From Haematobia irritans (Eukaryota > Arthropoda > Insecta > Diptera > Muscidae): a DNA stretch of 64,000 nt. The notes beneath the pieces are model-generated. The model was given only the letters and a program-made list of their open reading frames with translations. It had not been told where the DNA came from and searched no databases. Numbering within the stretch: the first letter of the stretch is position 1; each line of letters starts with the position of its first letter. The position numbers and the translations under genes are program-made. Shown piece after piece: positions 10,406 through 22,276 of this stretch. The stretch covers positions 224,992,975-225,056,974 of the forward strand of contig NC_134399.1 in the NCBI RefSeq assembly GCF_050003625.1, read 5' to 3'.

Positions 10406-13355
10406 GATTAATAGAATCATTGAAAAGAAACCACCAGATACAAATCTGAACTTTTCCACAGCCTTTAGTATAGATCTGACTGGGATATATAACTGAATTT
10501 TGGGCCCTTTATGCTAACTCCTTATGGAGAAAATAAATTTAATAAAATTTATTCATATGAAAGCAATTTATCCCTATCATAAAGAAAGTATGTCTTAAAA
10601 AGTTCTTATGTTACTAAAGTTTTTTTTTCAGTATGGCCACATCCCCCATTTATTTAATTTCCCGTACTTCTGTGGCAGCTAATGTAGGGTATAAGCACTT
10701 AATTCTATGTCTTATATGACACAGCAAAAAACAAAAAAATAAAACTTAATCAATTTTATTTACAAGTTATTTCTTTTACATTTGAAAACTTTCTTTAGTT
10801 GCTCAAGTAGTCTTTGGTTTTATACGACCTATCCAAGATACTTAGCTAAAGTTAAATTACCTCAATTATCCTATCCAAACATTGAACCAAATAAGGCAAA
10901 CTAACCTTAAAGTTAGGGGAAGGCCCACAAAATTAGTAGCATGTGTCCTCTGATAATAAGAGCCAACTAGAAATTAAAGTTTCGAGTTTGATGCGACAAA
11001 CAACTAAAAAAGTCAAAACTTTTGTTTATGGGAAATATGGCAACTGTTAATTTTGATAATTTCAATATTTGGGGTAAATTTAATTTGATCTTACAAACCG
11101 GCATATTGAAATATTTTTCTCTTTCTATTGCATTCTTACCTTTTTATGAAATTTTTTGTTATCCGAAAATCTGCAACATTTTTGTTTAAATCCAAAATAT
11201 ATGTTTGATTGTTTGTATGGAATACAGCTTATAGCCGGTAGATGATAGACCGATGATAAATGATGCTTAAATATCCTTTAGAGTATCCTTTTTTGTTTAA
11301 ATATTGAATCGAGTGACAACACAAATCACTGAAGTAGAGTTTCACATTAATTTTTTTTCAATAAGTGAACTATATATTTTTTTAATTATTTAGAAAATTT
11401 TTTAATTGTAATATGTCATGTATATTTAATTATTTTTTTTTGTCAATTGTTAAATTTTCACAATATTATGTATCTTCTTTGAAAATATTTTTTATATATT
11501 TTGTTGTAAAATATTTTTTGTTTTGCAATTTTTTTTTTCCACAATATCTTTCACTGTTTAATTTGATTTAATTTTGTTGATCTTTTTTCAACATGAGATT
11601 TGTTTTCTTTTTGTTTTATTTGTATTCGTTTTCCAAACAAAAACTTAATTTGCATTCATATTAATTCACCAATTTTATATCATTATTTAAATTTAACGTT
11701 TAATATTTATTAATAATGCCAGCCAATCACACAAATCTTTGATTGTGGTTGATTACAATTTTTGTTTTGTTATTAACATAAAATCCGAAAGAAACAAAAC
11801 ACATATTTCAGTTGAATAAAACTCGTTTTTGATCAGAAATGTTAGATGTTTACAGGGCGAAGAAAATACACGACGGTTGGTTGTTTGTTTTGTTTCACTC
11901 TCGATACCCACAACACACAGTTCAGTTCGACAGTTCGAAACGTTATGAATGCTCATTCCCAAACCATGGGTTGGTGAAGGTCTGTTTTTGTTGTTTAGAG
12001 CTCTTGTATGCTATTGTACAACCCCACAACACCACTACAATCAATGAAGTAAGAAAATTGCTCTGAATGCTCACACAGATACACCATACGATAATGCATA
12101 CAACAAAATCTCTTTTATCGAGCAAGCAAGAAAAGAGAGTATATGGGAGAGTAGCAAAATATTAAAATCTGTAAACATTGCAGACCTAGTCTAACGGTTC
12201 AATGGTGGCCTGCTGCATCACTTATGGTATGTGCAGGCACACTATGTTATGAGAAGGTCTACAGATGATTCCATGTGCCTTAACAGAGAATATTTACATG
12301 CCTAACAGAGTACTCTTAAGTTAAGAGAAAATGTAATTTCTGTAAATCTGTAAACTGTAAATAAAAGAGATTATTAATTGGGAGATTTATACTCTCAGAC
12401 ATGTTTCACATACAATGAATCTAGAGAGCACGATTACAACAGCTCCAATATATTCATGGCTCGTGGTGTCTAATTCTTTAAATATCCCCAATTCAGACAG
12501 TTGGTGTTCATGGCTCTATTCTCCTCCAATGACGGCTATTCTTTTGTATTTTGAGTTTCATTGAAAATAAATTGTCTATGAAGTTCAACTGGGATTTTAA
12601 TGATTTACTTTACAGCTGTTTCAGGAGTTTTGTCCATTTATCTTTTGTGGATGATTCTTTGCTTTGCCCCATCTCCTACCGCAGATTTTCATTCGTTCCC
12701 TTTGATTTGAAAATGAAAATGTTAATAATGACCAATAGACCACCAACGTTTGCTGTTAAATAACATCACGAAATTTGTGAAAAATCTCTCAACCAACTGC
12801 CGCATTTTTATTTTACTTGTTTCTTTTTTTTTTGTTTTGGGGGGATATCCATAATTGATTCGTGAAACATATGGTTTTGCTTCATCTAACGGCCGGTGGA
12901 TGAGAAAATAGCATTTTGAAATCATGAAAATGTGCAATTATTTATGGCAATGCTTGTTGGCCTGTTTTCGTTGTTCTAGTTGTCTTGAAGAAATCGATTA
13001 GTCGCCTATAGAACTTTTGAAATAAAGAGTTTCACAATATTCGTTTGCTTGAATAAATTTAAAGCTATTTTCAATTCAATTTTATAAAGGGGGATTACTT
13101 TGTCTCTTGAGGATTAACTTTTGGAAAATTGTTTATATTTATTGTATATCTTCAAGACTATTTATGGTGTGAAATTTATAGTTTTTAATTTTTTATACAA
13201 TCGAATAATACATATAAGAAATTTAAGGAAAAGAGTTGCCTTTTTCGTTTTTTGTAAGACAAATTTCACGTAAAAGATACAACTTTTATAAGAATATAAA
13301 AACTGATAAAAGAAAATTTTGAAAAACACATCAAACGGCCAGAAAATTTCAAATA
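10406..13355. other. AT-rich, mostly unique-looking DNA
   Basis: About 2.9 kb without a recognised gene or repeat boundary. The 11830-12700 part has less biased composition than its neighbours and several 60-75-codon open frames on both strands, none with recognisable protein content. This may be host intronic or intergenic DNA. Confidence 0.45.
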
Positions 13356-13357
13356 TA

Positions 13358-14625
13358 AAGGGTGATAGGGTCAAAATTTGGTCAATATAAACTTGACGTA
13401 TTTCTTTCAATTTTGCATTTAAAAAACCTGAACACTCCTCATTTTGAAGGTGTGTGTGTGTAGAATGTTGCTCCTATTTTGATTTTGGAATTCACTCTTC
13501 AGTTGTCAAAATGCCGTCCAAGCAAGAAGAGCAGCGTATCAAAATTTTGCTCGCGCATCGCAAAATCGCTAAAAGTTGCCAAATCAACCGTTACAAATGT
13601 AACTAAAGTGTTTGGGGAACATTTGTCGACAGCCAGAAAGTCTGGATCGGGGGGAAATCGAAAACCGGAAGCCGCTGAGACGACAAAGAGAGTTGCCGGT
13701 AGTTTCAAGCGAAACCCTAACCTCTCTCTCCGAGATGCCGCAAATAAGATGGGTGTATCGTCTACAACCGTGCATCGAGCCAAAAAACGATCCGGACTAT
13801 CGACTTACAAGAAGGTAGTGACTCCAAATCGGGATGATAAACAAAATACGACGTCCAAAGCGCGATCCCGGAGGCTGTACACGACGATGCTGACGAAGTT
13901 TGACTGCATGGTAATGGACGACGAAACCTACGTCAAAGCCGACTACAAGCAGCTTCCGGGACAGGAGTTTTATACGGCAAAAGGAAGGGGAAAGGTAGCA
14001 GATATTTTCAAGCACATAAAACTGTCAAAGTTCGAAAAGAAATATCTGGTTTGGCAAGCCATCTGTACCTGTGGCTTGAAAAGCAGCATTTTCATAGGTT
14101 CCGGGACTGTCAGCCAAGAAATTTACGTGAAAGAGTGTTTGAATAAACGTCTGCTGCCTTTCCTGAAGAAACACGGTTGTTCCGTACTGTTTTGGCCGGA
14201 TTTGGCATCTTGCCATTACGGTAAAAAGGCCATGGAGTGGTACGCCGCCAACAACGTGCAGGTGGTTCCCAAGGGCAAGAACGCTCCCAACACGCCAGAG
14301 CTCCGCCCAATTGAGAAATACTGGGCTATTGTCAAGCTAAACCAAAAGAAGACCAAAAAAACTGCTAAGGACGAGCAGCAGTTCAAGGCAAACTGGCTTT
14401 CTGCGGAGAAGAAGGTGGACAAGGTGGCTGTACAAAATCTGATGGCAGGTGTCAAGCGTGAGGCCCGGCAATTCGGATTTGGAAAAGCGAAAGCCTAACT
14501 GAATATTTTTCCTGAATTTTATACTAATTGAACTTGAAAAAGAAATTTAATTTGATTTTTTAAATAAACGATTTCACCGATTTACACGCGTTTTCCCTTG
14601 ACCAAATTTTGACCGTATCACCCTT
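13358..14625 (+). mobile_element. DD37E Tc1/mariner-superfamily element, full length with TIRs
   Basis: The 28-bp terminal inverted repeats at 13358-13385 and 14598-14625 ('aagggtgatasggtcaaaat...') differ at a single position. TA flanks both ends (13356-13357, 14626-14627). The 1268-bp element carries one transposase gene on the plus strand. A 5'-truncated close relative is at 46435-47002. The type matches the mosquito DD37E (ITmD37E) group by its catalytic spacing. Confidence 0.92.
13511..14498 (+). pseudogene. DD37E transposase, nearly intact, frameshift near the N terminus
   Basis: Cut-and-paste transposase. The likely start ATG at 13511 follows 'tgtcaaa' and opens a frame (MPSKQEEQRIKILLAHRK) that closes after about 30 codons. 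From about 13550 the remaining protein continues uninterrupted in another frame to the stop at 14498 (that frame has been open since 13479). A small indel near 13545-13560 is the simplest reason. Visible parts are an HTH-type stretch (SLKVAKSTVTNVTKVFGE), a second helix-turn-helix (LSLRDAANKMGVSSTTVHRA), and the catalytic triad: Asp in VMDDETY (13917-13922), Asp in FWPDLASCHY (14199), and Glu in RPIEKYW (14313), with 37 residues between the last two. All three acidic residues are present. Confidence 0.85.
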
Positions 14626-14884
14626 TATTGCTTACAAGAAAATTTGCTAATGCAATGGCAACGGCTCAGTGTTCTTTTTTAAACACTTGGACGTAATTCG
14701 CTTCGCTTTCAGGTTAACATGCGCAAGTAATACATATTTTAAAATTTTAAAGCGATATTTTTTTTTAATTTTCATTCTAATTTTATTGCTATACAAATTG
14801 TTAATGCCCATTTTGCTACTATCGTTTTTGGCAACACTGGTTTTGGTTACTGTCAAATATCTTCATTTTGGTCTATAATATATC

Positions 14885-15945
14885 CATGTTTCGTCCAACA
14901 AACGAACAACGGTTGGAAATTATTTATTTTTTATCAAAATCGTTGCACTGTTAAGTTGGCCGAAGATTCACTTTTTCTGATTTTTTGCTCATTTTTTGGC
15001 GTAGTAGGCAAAAAATGCCGAGCTGTCGAATTAGGAGGAATGATCAGGCAGAAGCATTGCAAAAGCTACCAATGCATTCAGAAAAAGACACCGTTTGCTG
15101 GGTTTTATGGTTTTTATTATTGCACCGAACTTCTTCAAAGATGATGCGGATCGTAACGTAACTGTCAATGTTGAGCGCTAAGGTGAGATGAGATCCAATT
15201 TTTTATTGCCCAATATTCAAGAGCTTAACTTGTCTAACGTGTGCAACATTCCACACCACGGAACGGAGTTATTGTTGTTTTTATGGACTGGTGTCATTAT
15301 TGGACCGAACTTCTTCAAAGATGATGCGGATCGTAACGTAACTGTCAATGTTGTGTGCTAAGGTGAGACGAGATCCAATTTTTTATTGTCCAATATTCAA
15401 GAGCTTAACTAACATGACTTGAGTCACATGACACACATCACAGAACCGAGTTATTGAGAAGCGAGTATGGTGAACATTATACTTCACTTTCGGCACTGAT
15501 TATCTGGTCGCCTATATCGTGCGATTTAACGCTTTTAGACTATTCTTTGTGGATCTATGTCAAAGCCCATGTCTATACACAGAAAAAAATTCACGAAAAT
15601 TTTTCCAATTAAAATTTTAATTGAGTTTTAAAAAATATTCAATTAAAAATTTAATTGAATTAACACATTTTTTAATTGAAACAAAAATCAATCATAAAAC
15701 TTAATAGTATCAATTAATTTTTTAATTGACCTTCTATTAATTTTTTAATTGATACTATAATTTCTGTTATTGAAGACATTTCAATTAAAAAAATAATTGG
15801 ATCAATTAATTTCGTGATTGAATCAGATTTTTTTTTGTGTGTACAGACAAGCCCGCTTCAATTGCCGCATTGAAATAATCCTCATACATTAAATTATATT
15901 GCCTCCACGATCGATTCAAAAAAAGATTGTGTACATTGTTCTGAA
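14885..15945 (+). pseudogene. decayed Tc1/mariner-type transposase (SETMAR/Tc3-like) with internal duplication
   Basis: Scattered frames give 'FRPTNEQRLEII' at about 14888, then (after an internal deletion) 'KLAEDSLF', then 'FFKDDADRNVTVN' twice, then 'CDLTLLDYSLWIYVKAHVY' at 15515-15577. These are hallmarks of a transposase family common in insects and often labelled Tc3- or SETMAR-like. A segment of at least 110 bp occurs twice at an offset of exactly 180 bp (15121-15230 and 15301-15410). The final part is split by an AT-rich MITE at 15578-15841 and resumes 'cagacaagcccgcttc'. Many stops and shifts are present, and no inverted repeats were found. Confidence 0.75.
15578..15841. mobile_element. 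AT-rich MITE (M5) inserted in the transposase remnant
   Basis: 264 bp between TA duplications (15576-15577 and 15842-15843). It begins 'cacagaaaaaaattcacg' and ends 'ttttttttgtgtg'. Its body is dominated by 'caattaaaaaattaattg' palindromic words. Removing it restores the transposase reading across the site. Related sequence occurs at 30225-30416, 32807-33040, 34375-34500, 35050-35210, 36000-36189 and 39820-40012. Confidence 0.8.
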
Positions 15946-16027
15946 TTTTATGTGCCCGTCTTGGATACCCTTCCTGACGGGTTCAATCCCAGTTTCGACC
16001 AATCGATCCCCACTCAGTATTGCTGGT

Positions 16028-16646
16028 TGCGCAACCTAAATTTAAAGATGTGAAATTTACAAAAATATTAAGGACAGATTTCTTTAAAATAATTAAATTT
16101 TAATTAAAATAAAGTTTATAATCTTTGCTTCATTTTTTTTTTCATTAAATTTAGGACACACATTTTGTAAATTTGCGTCCGTGAACTAAGGCTAATTTTC
16201 CTTAAAATAGAGAAACATATTTTTGATTTAAAGAAATTGTCCTTAAATTAACTGAAATATTTAAACTTTAGACTTAAGATAAAAATGCTTCATATATGGC
16301 CTAAGACTTATTTGAGGATTTTTAATTTTTGATTTAAGGTTTTTTTTTTTTTTTTTTGAATTAAGAAAACATTTTTTACTTCGAAGTATCCATTATATTT
16401 AGATTTTTAAACTGGCATTTGTTTGTACGTAAGTACCTTTATTTATAAACCGCGAAAAGAGAATGAAAATTTGATAAATGAGATCTGTATCCTAATTTTA
16501 ATTTTATTCGTCCTAGATTTAAAGCAAGATAGGTAGCTAAAAATTTTCTTTATTTTAAAGAGCCGGCATCTTTGGCTCGGAATCAATGCCAAAATCCTTA
16601 AGGGAAGGTCAAAATATTTGGATCAAAGTAAACTTTTTTTTGAGTG
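16028..16646 (+). mobile_element. MITE family M4, copy in SINE (first)
   Basis: The right end 'aaacttttttttgagtg' is followed by TA. The left end has lost its inverted repeat and begins 'tgcgcaacctaaattt'. It is non-coding. It shares most of its length with the neighbour at 16781-17763 and serves as the unoccupied reference for the 377-bp insert there: 'gagatctgta' runs directly into 'tcctaatttt' at about 16490. Confidence 0.7.
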
Positions 16647-16780
16647 TAAGCTTCTCTAAGTTGTTTCATCGTTCAGACTCTTCTATAAAAAGGAGGTCCC
16701 TCGTCATTGATCTAAACATAGAATCAAGCCGCACTCAGTGATAAGATAGAAGTTCACCACCGTGATATCACAATCGCCTA

Positions 16781-17763
16781 CACTGAAAAATTATTTACGT
16801 GATATTAAAGATTATGCAACTTAAATTTTAGGATGCGAAATTTACAAAATATTAACGACAATTTTCTTTAAAATAATGATAATTTAATTAAATGAAAGTT
16901 TATAATCTGTGCTTTAAAAATTTTTTTTTCATTAAATTTAGGACATACATTTTGTGAATTAGCGTCCCTCCGTTAAAGTCGCATGTCTTTGAACTAAGGA
17001 ATTAAAGCAAAGAAACATATTTTCGATTTAAAGCAATTGTCCTTAATTAACTGGAATATTGAAACTTTATATTTAAGATAAAAACGCTTCAAATATAAAC
17101 AAAACATTTTTTACTTTGAAGTATCCGTTATAATTTGGATTTTTAAACTGGCATTTGTTTGTACGTGAATACCTTTATTAATAAACCGTGAAAAGGGAAT
17201 GAAAAATTGATAAATGAGATCTGTAGTTTGAGAATAATTGTATTTTTAATCAGCTGTTTAGTTATAAGTTTAGATCATATGCTATGTTTAAGGATTGTTG
17301 TTTATTTTTAAGGATAAATATGAAAAAAGAATTAGAAATTAGAAATACCGTTATTTAAGTATAAAAGATGAACAATTTTTAATAAAGTCAATCATTCAGT
17401 TTTGAAAGCCTAAACCGGCATTTTCATTTAAAAAGGATTAACTTGCTGTGGCACCTGGTTGTGCCTGCAAAGAAAAATATAAAAACCTTTTTCTGCCCGT
17501 GGCGTTTTTAAGCGCCGGCAAACCACTTAGGCAGGCACAATAAATTCATAAATACTAAACATAATCCACAACAACACTAAATTAAAAACGACAAACATTA
17601 CATCTTAATTTAAAATTTATTGGTCCTATGTTAGATTTAAAGCCAGATAGGTCGCTAAAATATTTCTTTATTTTAAAGAAGCCACATCTTTGGCTCGGAA
17701 TCAATACCAAAATCCTTAAGGGAAGGTCAAAAACTTTGGACCCAAGTAAAATGTTTTTAAGTG
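16781..17763 (+). mobile_element. MITE family M4, second copy, itself carrying an insert
   Basis: The ends are 'cactgaaaaattatttacg' and (other strand) 'cacttaaaaacatttta', with TA duplicated at 16779-16780 and 17764-17765. It splits the SINE between 'cacaatcgcc' and 'aatagtctaag'. Without the 377-bp internal insert it is about 606 bp, close to the neighbouring copy. Confidence 0.8.
17222..17602 (+). mobile_element. possible solo LTR or TRIM-like insert
   Basis: This segment is absent from the sister M4 copy at about 16490. It begins TGTA ('tgtagtttgagaataatt') and ends TACA ('gacaaacattaca'), inverted termini of the LTR type. Inside are a TATA-like 'agtataaaagatga' and a polyadenylation-like 'aataaagtc' 20 bp further, plus inverted 'tgtgcctgc' / 'gcaggcaca'. 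No clean target duplication was found, so the class is uncertain. Confidence 0.4.
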
Positions 17764-18214
17764 TAAATAGTCTAAGTGAGTCTGAAAAATTAACCTAACC
17801 TACTGTAGTATATTACAAGAATTTATTGCAGTTTTTTTTTTATTAAGGTCGTATTTGCAATGAACAAATAAATATTTCTATTGAAATAAGTGGATGCTAA
17901 TACTATACTTATTTTATTCTTTGTTTATAACTACACTCAAAACCAAGTTTGTATGGATCCAAAGATACAGAATTGCTTAATATGAGAACGTTTCCTTGAA
18001 TACAATAATTGTTTGTGATTGAAAATACTAAATTCGTATTTCCCAACCGAATTGTTCAGAATTTCATAGAATTTTTAAATTTTAACATTAAAGCCTCCAT
18101 CTAGAGACGTTTTTATTTCGCATTTTAACAAGAAAACAGAATAAAATATTTATTTATGTTTGCTATATCAGCGTTTTTAATATTATTTAGTTAACAAATT
18201 TTAATTTTAATATA

Positions 18215-18431
18215 CACGCAGAGAAGGAATATTATTTTTGGATTGGGTACACGGAAAATTTTTGGCGCAAAATGTTGTTTTCTCGACAATAATATATTGC
18301 TTGCCGAAGACTAATACATAATTTCCGAGAAAATAACATAGTTGTAACAGATATGTTACATGTTGCTCATCCAAGAAATAAAATTGTACTCTTGAAATAT
18401 GTTTGAGGAGATCATATTCACTCTATGCGTG
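18215..18431. mobile_element. palindromic MITE (family M1)
   Basis: 217 bp flanked by TA (18213-18214, 18432-18433). The ends are 'cacgcagagaaggaatat' and, on the other strand, 'cacgcatagagtgaatat'. It shares the 'aaaatgttgttttctcg' and 'tgttacatgttgctc' core with the copies at 33257 and 48578, but the arms have diverged. Confidence 0.75.
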
Positions 18432-20482
18432 TATATTTTCCTTTTTTGGTATGCATTACTAGAAAAGAACCCAGAACCATATTGACTAACCCATTACAAA
18501 ATTCGTGCTCTTGTTCTAAACATGTTATAAGGGTCCTTTTGATACAGACTTTACCTTCTTCTCACAGGTATTTCCCTTTAACCTAAACCTAATATTTAAT
18601 ATTTTTTTAAGTTATAAATAAATCTAATTGTCTACCACATAGCGTATGAAGATCTAAGATCTAAAATAGGTCACCTATTCAAATTGGCCATGAAGAATCA
18701 AGGATAACTATGATATGTCAAATTTAATTTACATTTCCTTATTGTATTCAATGTGCCGTTGTATACCCTGCGCTTTAAGCTGAAAGTGAAGATGAAGTGT
18801 CAAATTCAGTCAGTTTTACAAACACATCCTTGATCAAATTTTTGAAAGAAAAAAATTGGGTGGTCTACTTTCTTATGAATCCTAGGTGTGAATCGAAAAT
18901 TTTGAAAAAAAAATGTGAGATTTTTATTTTGTTGGGTTTTGAATTTCAATAAATAGTTTTTGAGAATTTTAAAAATTTTCGTATTGTCAAAATATTTTCT
19001 TGCCACATAGTTGGATACTATGAAGCTGCCGCATACCATATAAGTTGTCCATAAGATTCTTTAAAAAGAAAATAAAACTCCTACGAATATGTGGTTTCCA
19101 ATTTCATGTCATTCCAGATATTTGAAGTTACATATCATCGGAGCAATTGAGGGAGTAACCAGAAAAAAATAAACAATGAGAAGTTCAATTGAAAAATCCT
19201 TTAGGACTACTTACTCTTCTTGCATAAATGACCACTCAGATTACAACATTTCAAGTGGCTAGAAATAAGTAACAAGAAACACATGAATGAGAACTCATCG
19301 TGACTTCTACAATTGCCTAAAAAAGGATTTTAGATTTTGTAAGGATTCTTTACATTTTCCAAAGACAAATTGAAATGGTAAGAGATTTAGTACTAATCCA
19401 AGGGTGGTCATTTTAGATATTTTAACTTGAGTCGAAAATCGTATATTTCTTTAAATATATATACAAAATTTTCTTTTTTTACTAAGAGTGAATTGATTTT
19501 TACTTCGAGATCTTGTAAAATCAATATGGTACTCGTATGTTTTTGAGACCTAAGGGTTTTCGAAAGTAATTCGTAGACTGGTAATTCGTAGACTGGTACT
19601 TTGACTATTTACACATTCAACATCACTTTGTTTTCAATGTGACTTTTTTTTAGAATAATTATTTAAAAGAAGAAAAAACGATTTTAACTCAGTTGATGAA
19701 ATTTGGACAAATTTGGACACTCCGAGAAAATGGACCAACAGTACAATTTTCATGAGATGTTTGATTTTTTATCGAATTAAAATTAACCTGTTATAAGTGG
19801 ATATCTCCCAAATATGAACAAAACTTGGATGGCTGTAGGTGTCCACTTCTGAGAGGTTTCACTGTATATTTCTTTTCATTTATATGTTAATTTATTTAAA
19901 GAAATAATGTGATTTGGATCTGACGGTCCAAAAATTTGAACGGACGACAATGAAAGTGTTCCCGAGAATTCAAAACTAATTATTCTCGATTTCGTTCACG
20001 CACAATTTAACAAATTTATGAATGGCATTCATTTGGTCATGGAAAGACGTGAAATAATAAACACCTCCGGTGATTCATTGTGGTAAGGAGTTCCCAGCTA
20101 AACTTGGGTAATTAGTTTTGCTGGGAAACTATATCAATACGCATGCTAAACAATAATTACTTACAATCACAGATATCGATTACCATACCCAGAAAAATTG
20201 GGGTAAGTAATGGTAAACTGCTTACCAAGACCATTTGTGCCATACCGTCATCAATACCACATGCGAAAGAATAATAACTTACCATCACTGGTTAGTAATA
20301 TCGCCTACCAAATATTTTTATTTTTATATCCTGCGCCAAACTGAGAACCGGCCTCTGGGGTCGAACTAGCCCTACCCTTCTATCCATATGTCTGTGAACA
20401 AATTTTTGTGATCAAAGTCTGGGTCGCAGTTTTATTCCAGTCGCCTTCAAATTTGACACAAGTATGTGCCAGAATAAACCTA
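18432..20482. other. intervening DNA with unassigned repeats
   Basis: No gene. 'acctgttataagtggata' near 19790 looks like part of a dispersed fly repeat. 20080-20330 has alternating 'ggtaagtaatggtaa' and 'cttaccatcac' words in both orientations and may be a small fold-back element. No boundaries can be given. Confidence 0.4.
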
Positions 20483-20905
20483 CACCCTTATAAAAAATCA
20501 AAAACGGCGTACACGTTTCAAAACGATCCGTTCATGAAGGTGTGTTGGCAAACGGACAAGTATAAAATTACACCATGTGTTGTTAAAACAACCACCAGTG
20601 TTCATTATCTGAAAACGTAATGGTTACGAATTTATAAAAAAAAAATATCCGCTACCGTGACTCGAACCTGGATTTTCAGCTCCATACGCGGTAACAGTCG
20701 CCTTAACATTTTGCACAACCGACTGAGTCACCATAAGAACGTCTAACGAATATTTTAAGACTTGTTATGACCAAAGAAAAACGAAAGCCGTTCATGAAAT
20801 CGTGAACGCACGTGGACGAAACCGTGAACATTCCGTTTTGATTTGAACGTTTTCATTTTGTTACCGTCCGTTCACGATTTTGTAACGTAAGTTTTACTAT
20901 TAGTG
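20483..20905 (-). mobile_element. tRNA-bearing MITE (family M2)
   Basis: 423 bp between TA at 20481-20482 and 20906-20907. The termini read 'cacccttataaaaaatc' (left) and 'cactaatagtaaaac' (right, other strand), matching the copy at 48741-49219. A tRNA-like module lies on the minus strand at about 20648-20735: A-box-like 'ggtgactcagtcggttgtgc' and B box 'caggttcgagtcacggtagc'. The flanks contain many 'cgttcacgattt' words in both orientations. No protein is encoded. Confidence 0.75.
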
Positions 20906-20988
20906 TACAGCTTTCACATATATTTGTCTTCCCATCTTCCATCCCATTTCGCTAAATTTGATTGAGTAGATATATCCGAGTAGATATA

Positions 20989-22274
20989 ACAGGTTGGCTG
21001 ATAAGTCTGACACATAGATGGCGTCGCTAGTATTAAATGCATATTATTTCTATATATAGTACCAACCTTCAAATGATTCGTGTCAAAATTTGACGCCTGT
21101 AAGTCAATTAGTTTGTGAGATAGAGCGTCTTTTTTGAAGCAACTTTTGTTATTGTGAAAAAAATGGAAAAAAAGGAATTTCGTGTTTTGATAAAATACTG
21201 TTTTCTGAAGGGGAAAAACACGGAGGAAGCAAAAACTTGGCTTGATAATGAGTTTCCGGACTCTGCTCCAGGGAAATCAACAAAAATTGATTGGTATGCA
21301 AAATTCAAGCGTGGTGAAATGAGCACGGAGGACGGTGAACGCAGTGGACGCCCGAAAGAGGTAGTTACCGACGAAAACATCAAAAAAATCCGCAAAGTGA
21401 TTTTGACTAACCGTAAAATGAAGTTGATCGAGATAGCAGAGGCCTTAAAGATATCAAAGGAACGTGTTGGTTATATCATTCATCAATATTTGGATATGCG
21501 GAAGCTCTGTGCAAAATGGGTGCCGCGCGAGCTCACATTTGACCAAAAACAACAACGTGTTGATGATCTGAGCGGTGTTTGCAGCTGTTAACTCGTAATA
21601 CACCCGAGTTTTTCAGTCGATATGTGACAATGTATGAAACATGGCTCCATCACTACACTACTGAGTCCAATCCGGCCGGCTGTGTGGACAGCGACCGGTG
21701 AACCGTCTCCGAAGCGTAGAAAGACTCAAAAGTCCGCTGGCAAAGTAATGGCCTCTGTTTTTTGGGATGCGCTTGGATAATTTTTTATCGATTATATTGA
21801 GAAGGGAAAAACCATCAACAGTGACTATTATATGGCGTTATTGTAGCGTTTGAAGGTGGAAATCGCGGTAAAACGGCCCCATATGAAGAAGAAAAAAGTG
21901 TTGTTCCACTAAGACAACGCACCGTGCCACAAGTCATGGAGAACGATGGCAAAAATTCATGAATTGGGCTTCGAATTGCTTCCCCATCCACCGTATTCTC
22001 TAGATCTGGCCCCAGCGACTTTTTCTTGTTGTCAGACCTCAAAAGGATGCTCGCAGGGAAAAAATTTGCCTGCAATGAAGAGGTGATCGCCGAAACTGAG
22101 GCCTATTTTGAGGCAAAACCGAAGGAGTACTACCAAAATGGTATCAAAAAATTGGAAGGTCGTTATAATCGTTGTATCGCTCTTGAAGGGAGCTATGTTG
22201 AATAATAAAAACGAATTTTTACAAAAAAAATTGTGTTTTTCTTTGTTAGATCGGGGACTTATCAGCCAACCTGT
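20989..22274 (+). mobile_element. Himar1-like mariner, full length (copy 2)
   Basis: Both inverted repeats are present: 'acaggttggctgataagt' at 20989 and its complement 'acttatcagccaacctgt' ending at 22274. TA is duplicated (20987-20988, 22275-22276). The length of 1286 bp is within one base of Himar1 as I recall it. It is inserted in an older dispersed repeat that continues at 22277 ('tagatgtagcttataaat'). Confidence 0.95.
21163..22205 (+). pseudogene. mariner transposase, inactivated (Himar1-like)
   Basis: The start is ATG 21163 (MEKKEFRVLIKYCFLKGKNT), the conserved irritans N terminus. The first 140 or so codons are open and include both DNA-binding helix-turn-helix regions (KSTKIDWYAKFKRGEMSTED; KISKERVGYIIHQYLDMRKL) and the WVPREL linker. 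A 1-nt deletion at about 21573 ('gatgatctgagc') then shifts the frame. Further damage: the first catalytic Asp is Tyr (ATGTATGAA at about 21631), TAG at about 21844 and TAA at about 21909, and a 1-nt loss in the block before the third Asp ('ggccccagcgac'). The 3' end and stop (22203-22205) are conserved. Confidence 0.93.
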
Positions 22275-22276
22275 TA

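Larger units (their letters stand above)
15948..17815 (+). repeat. SINE interrupted by two MITE insertions
   Basis: Three pieces of one degenerate SINE can be joined. The head with B box ('gacgggttcaatcccag') and 'ccccactcagtattgctg' is at 15948-16027. The middle, 'agcttctctaag' through 'tataaaaaggaggtccc' to 'gatatcacaatcg', is at 16647-16780. The tail, 'aatagtctaagtgagtctg' and 'ttaacctaacctac', is at 17764-17815. The gaps are occupied exactly by two copies of MITE family M4. Confidence 0.75.

Noticed and set aside
13499..14455. Several minus-strand and shifted open frames
   Set aside because: Shadows of the DD37E transposase gene.
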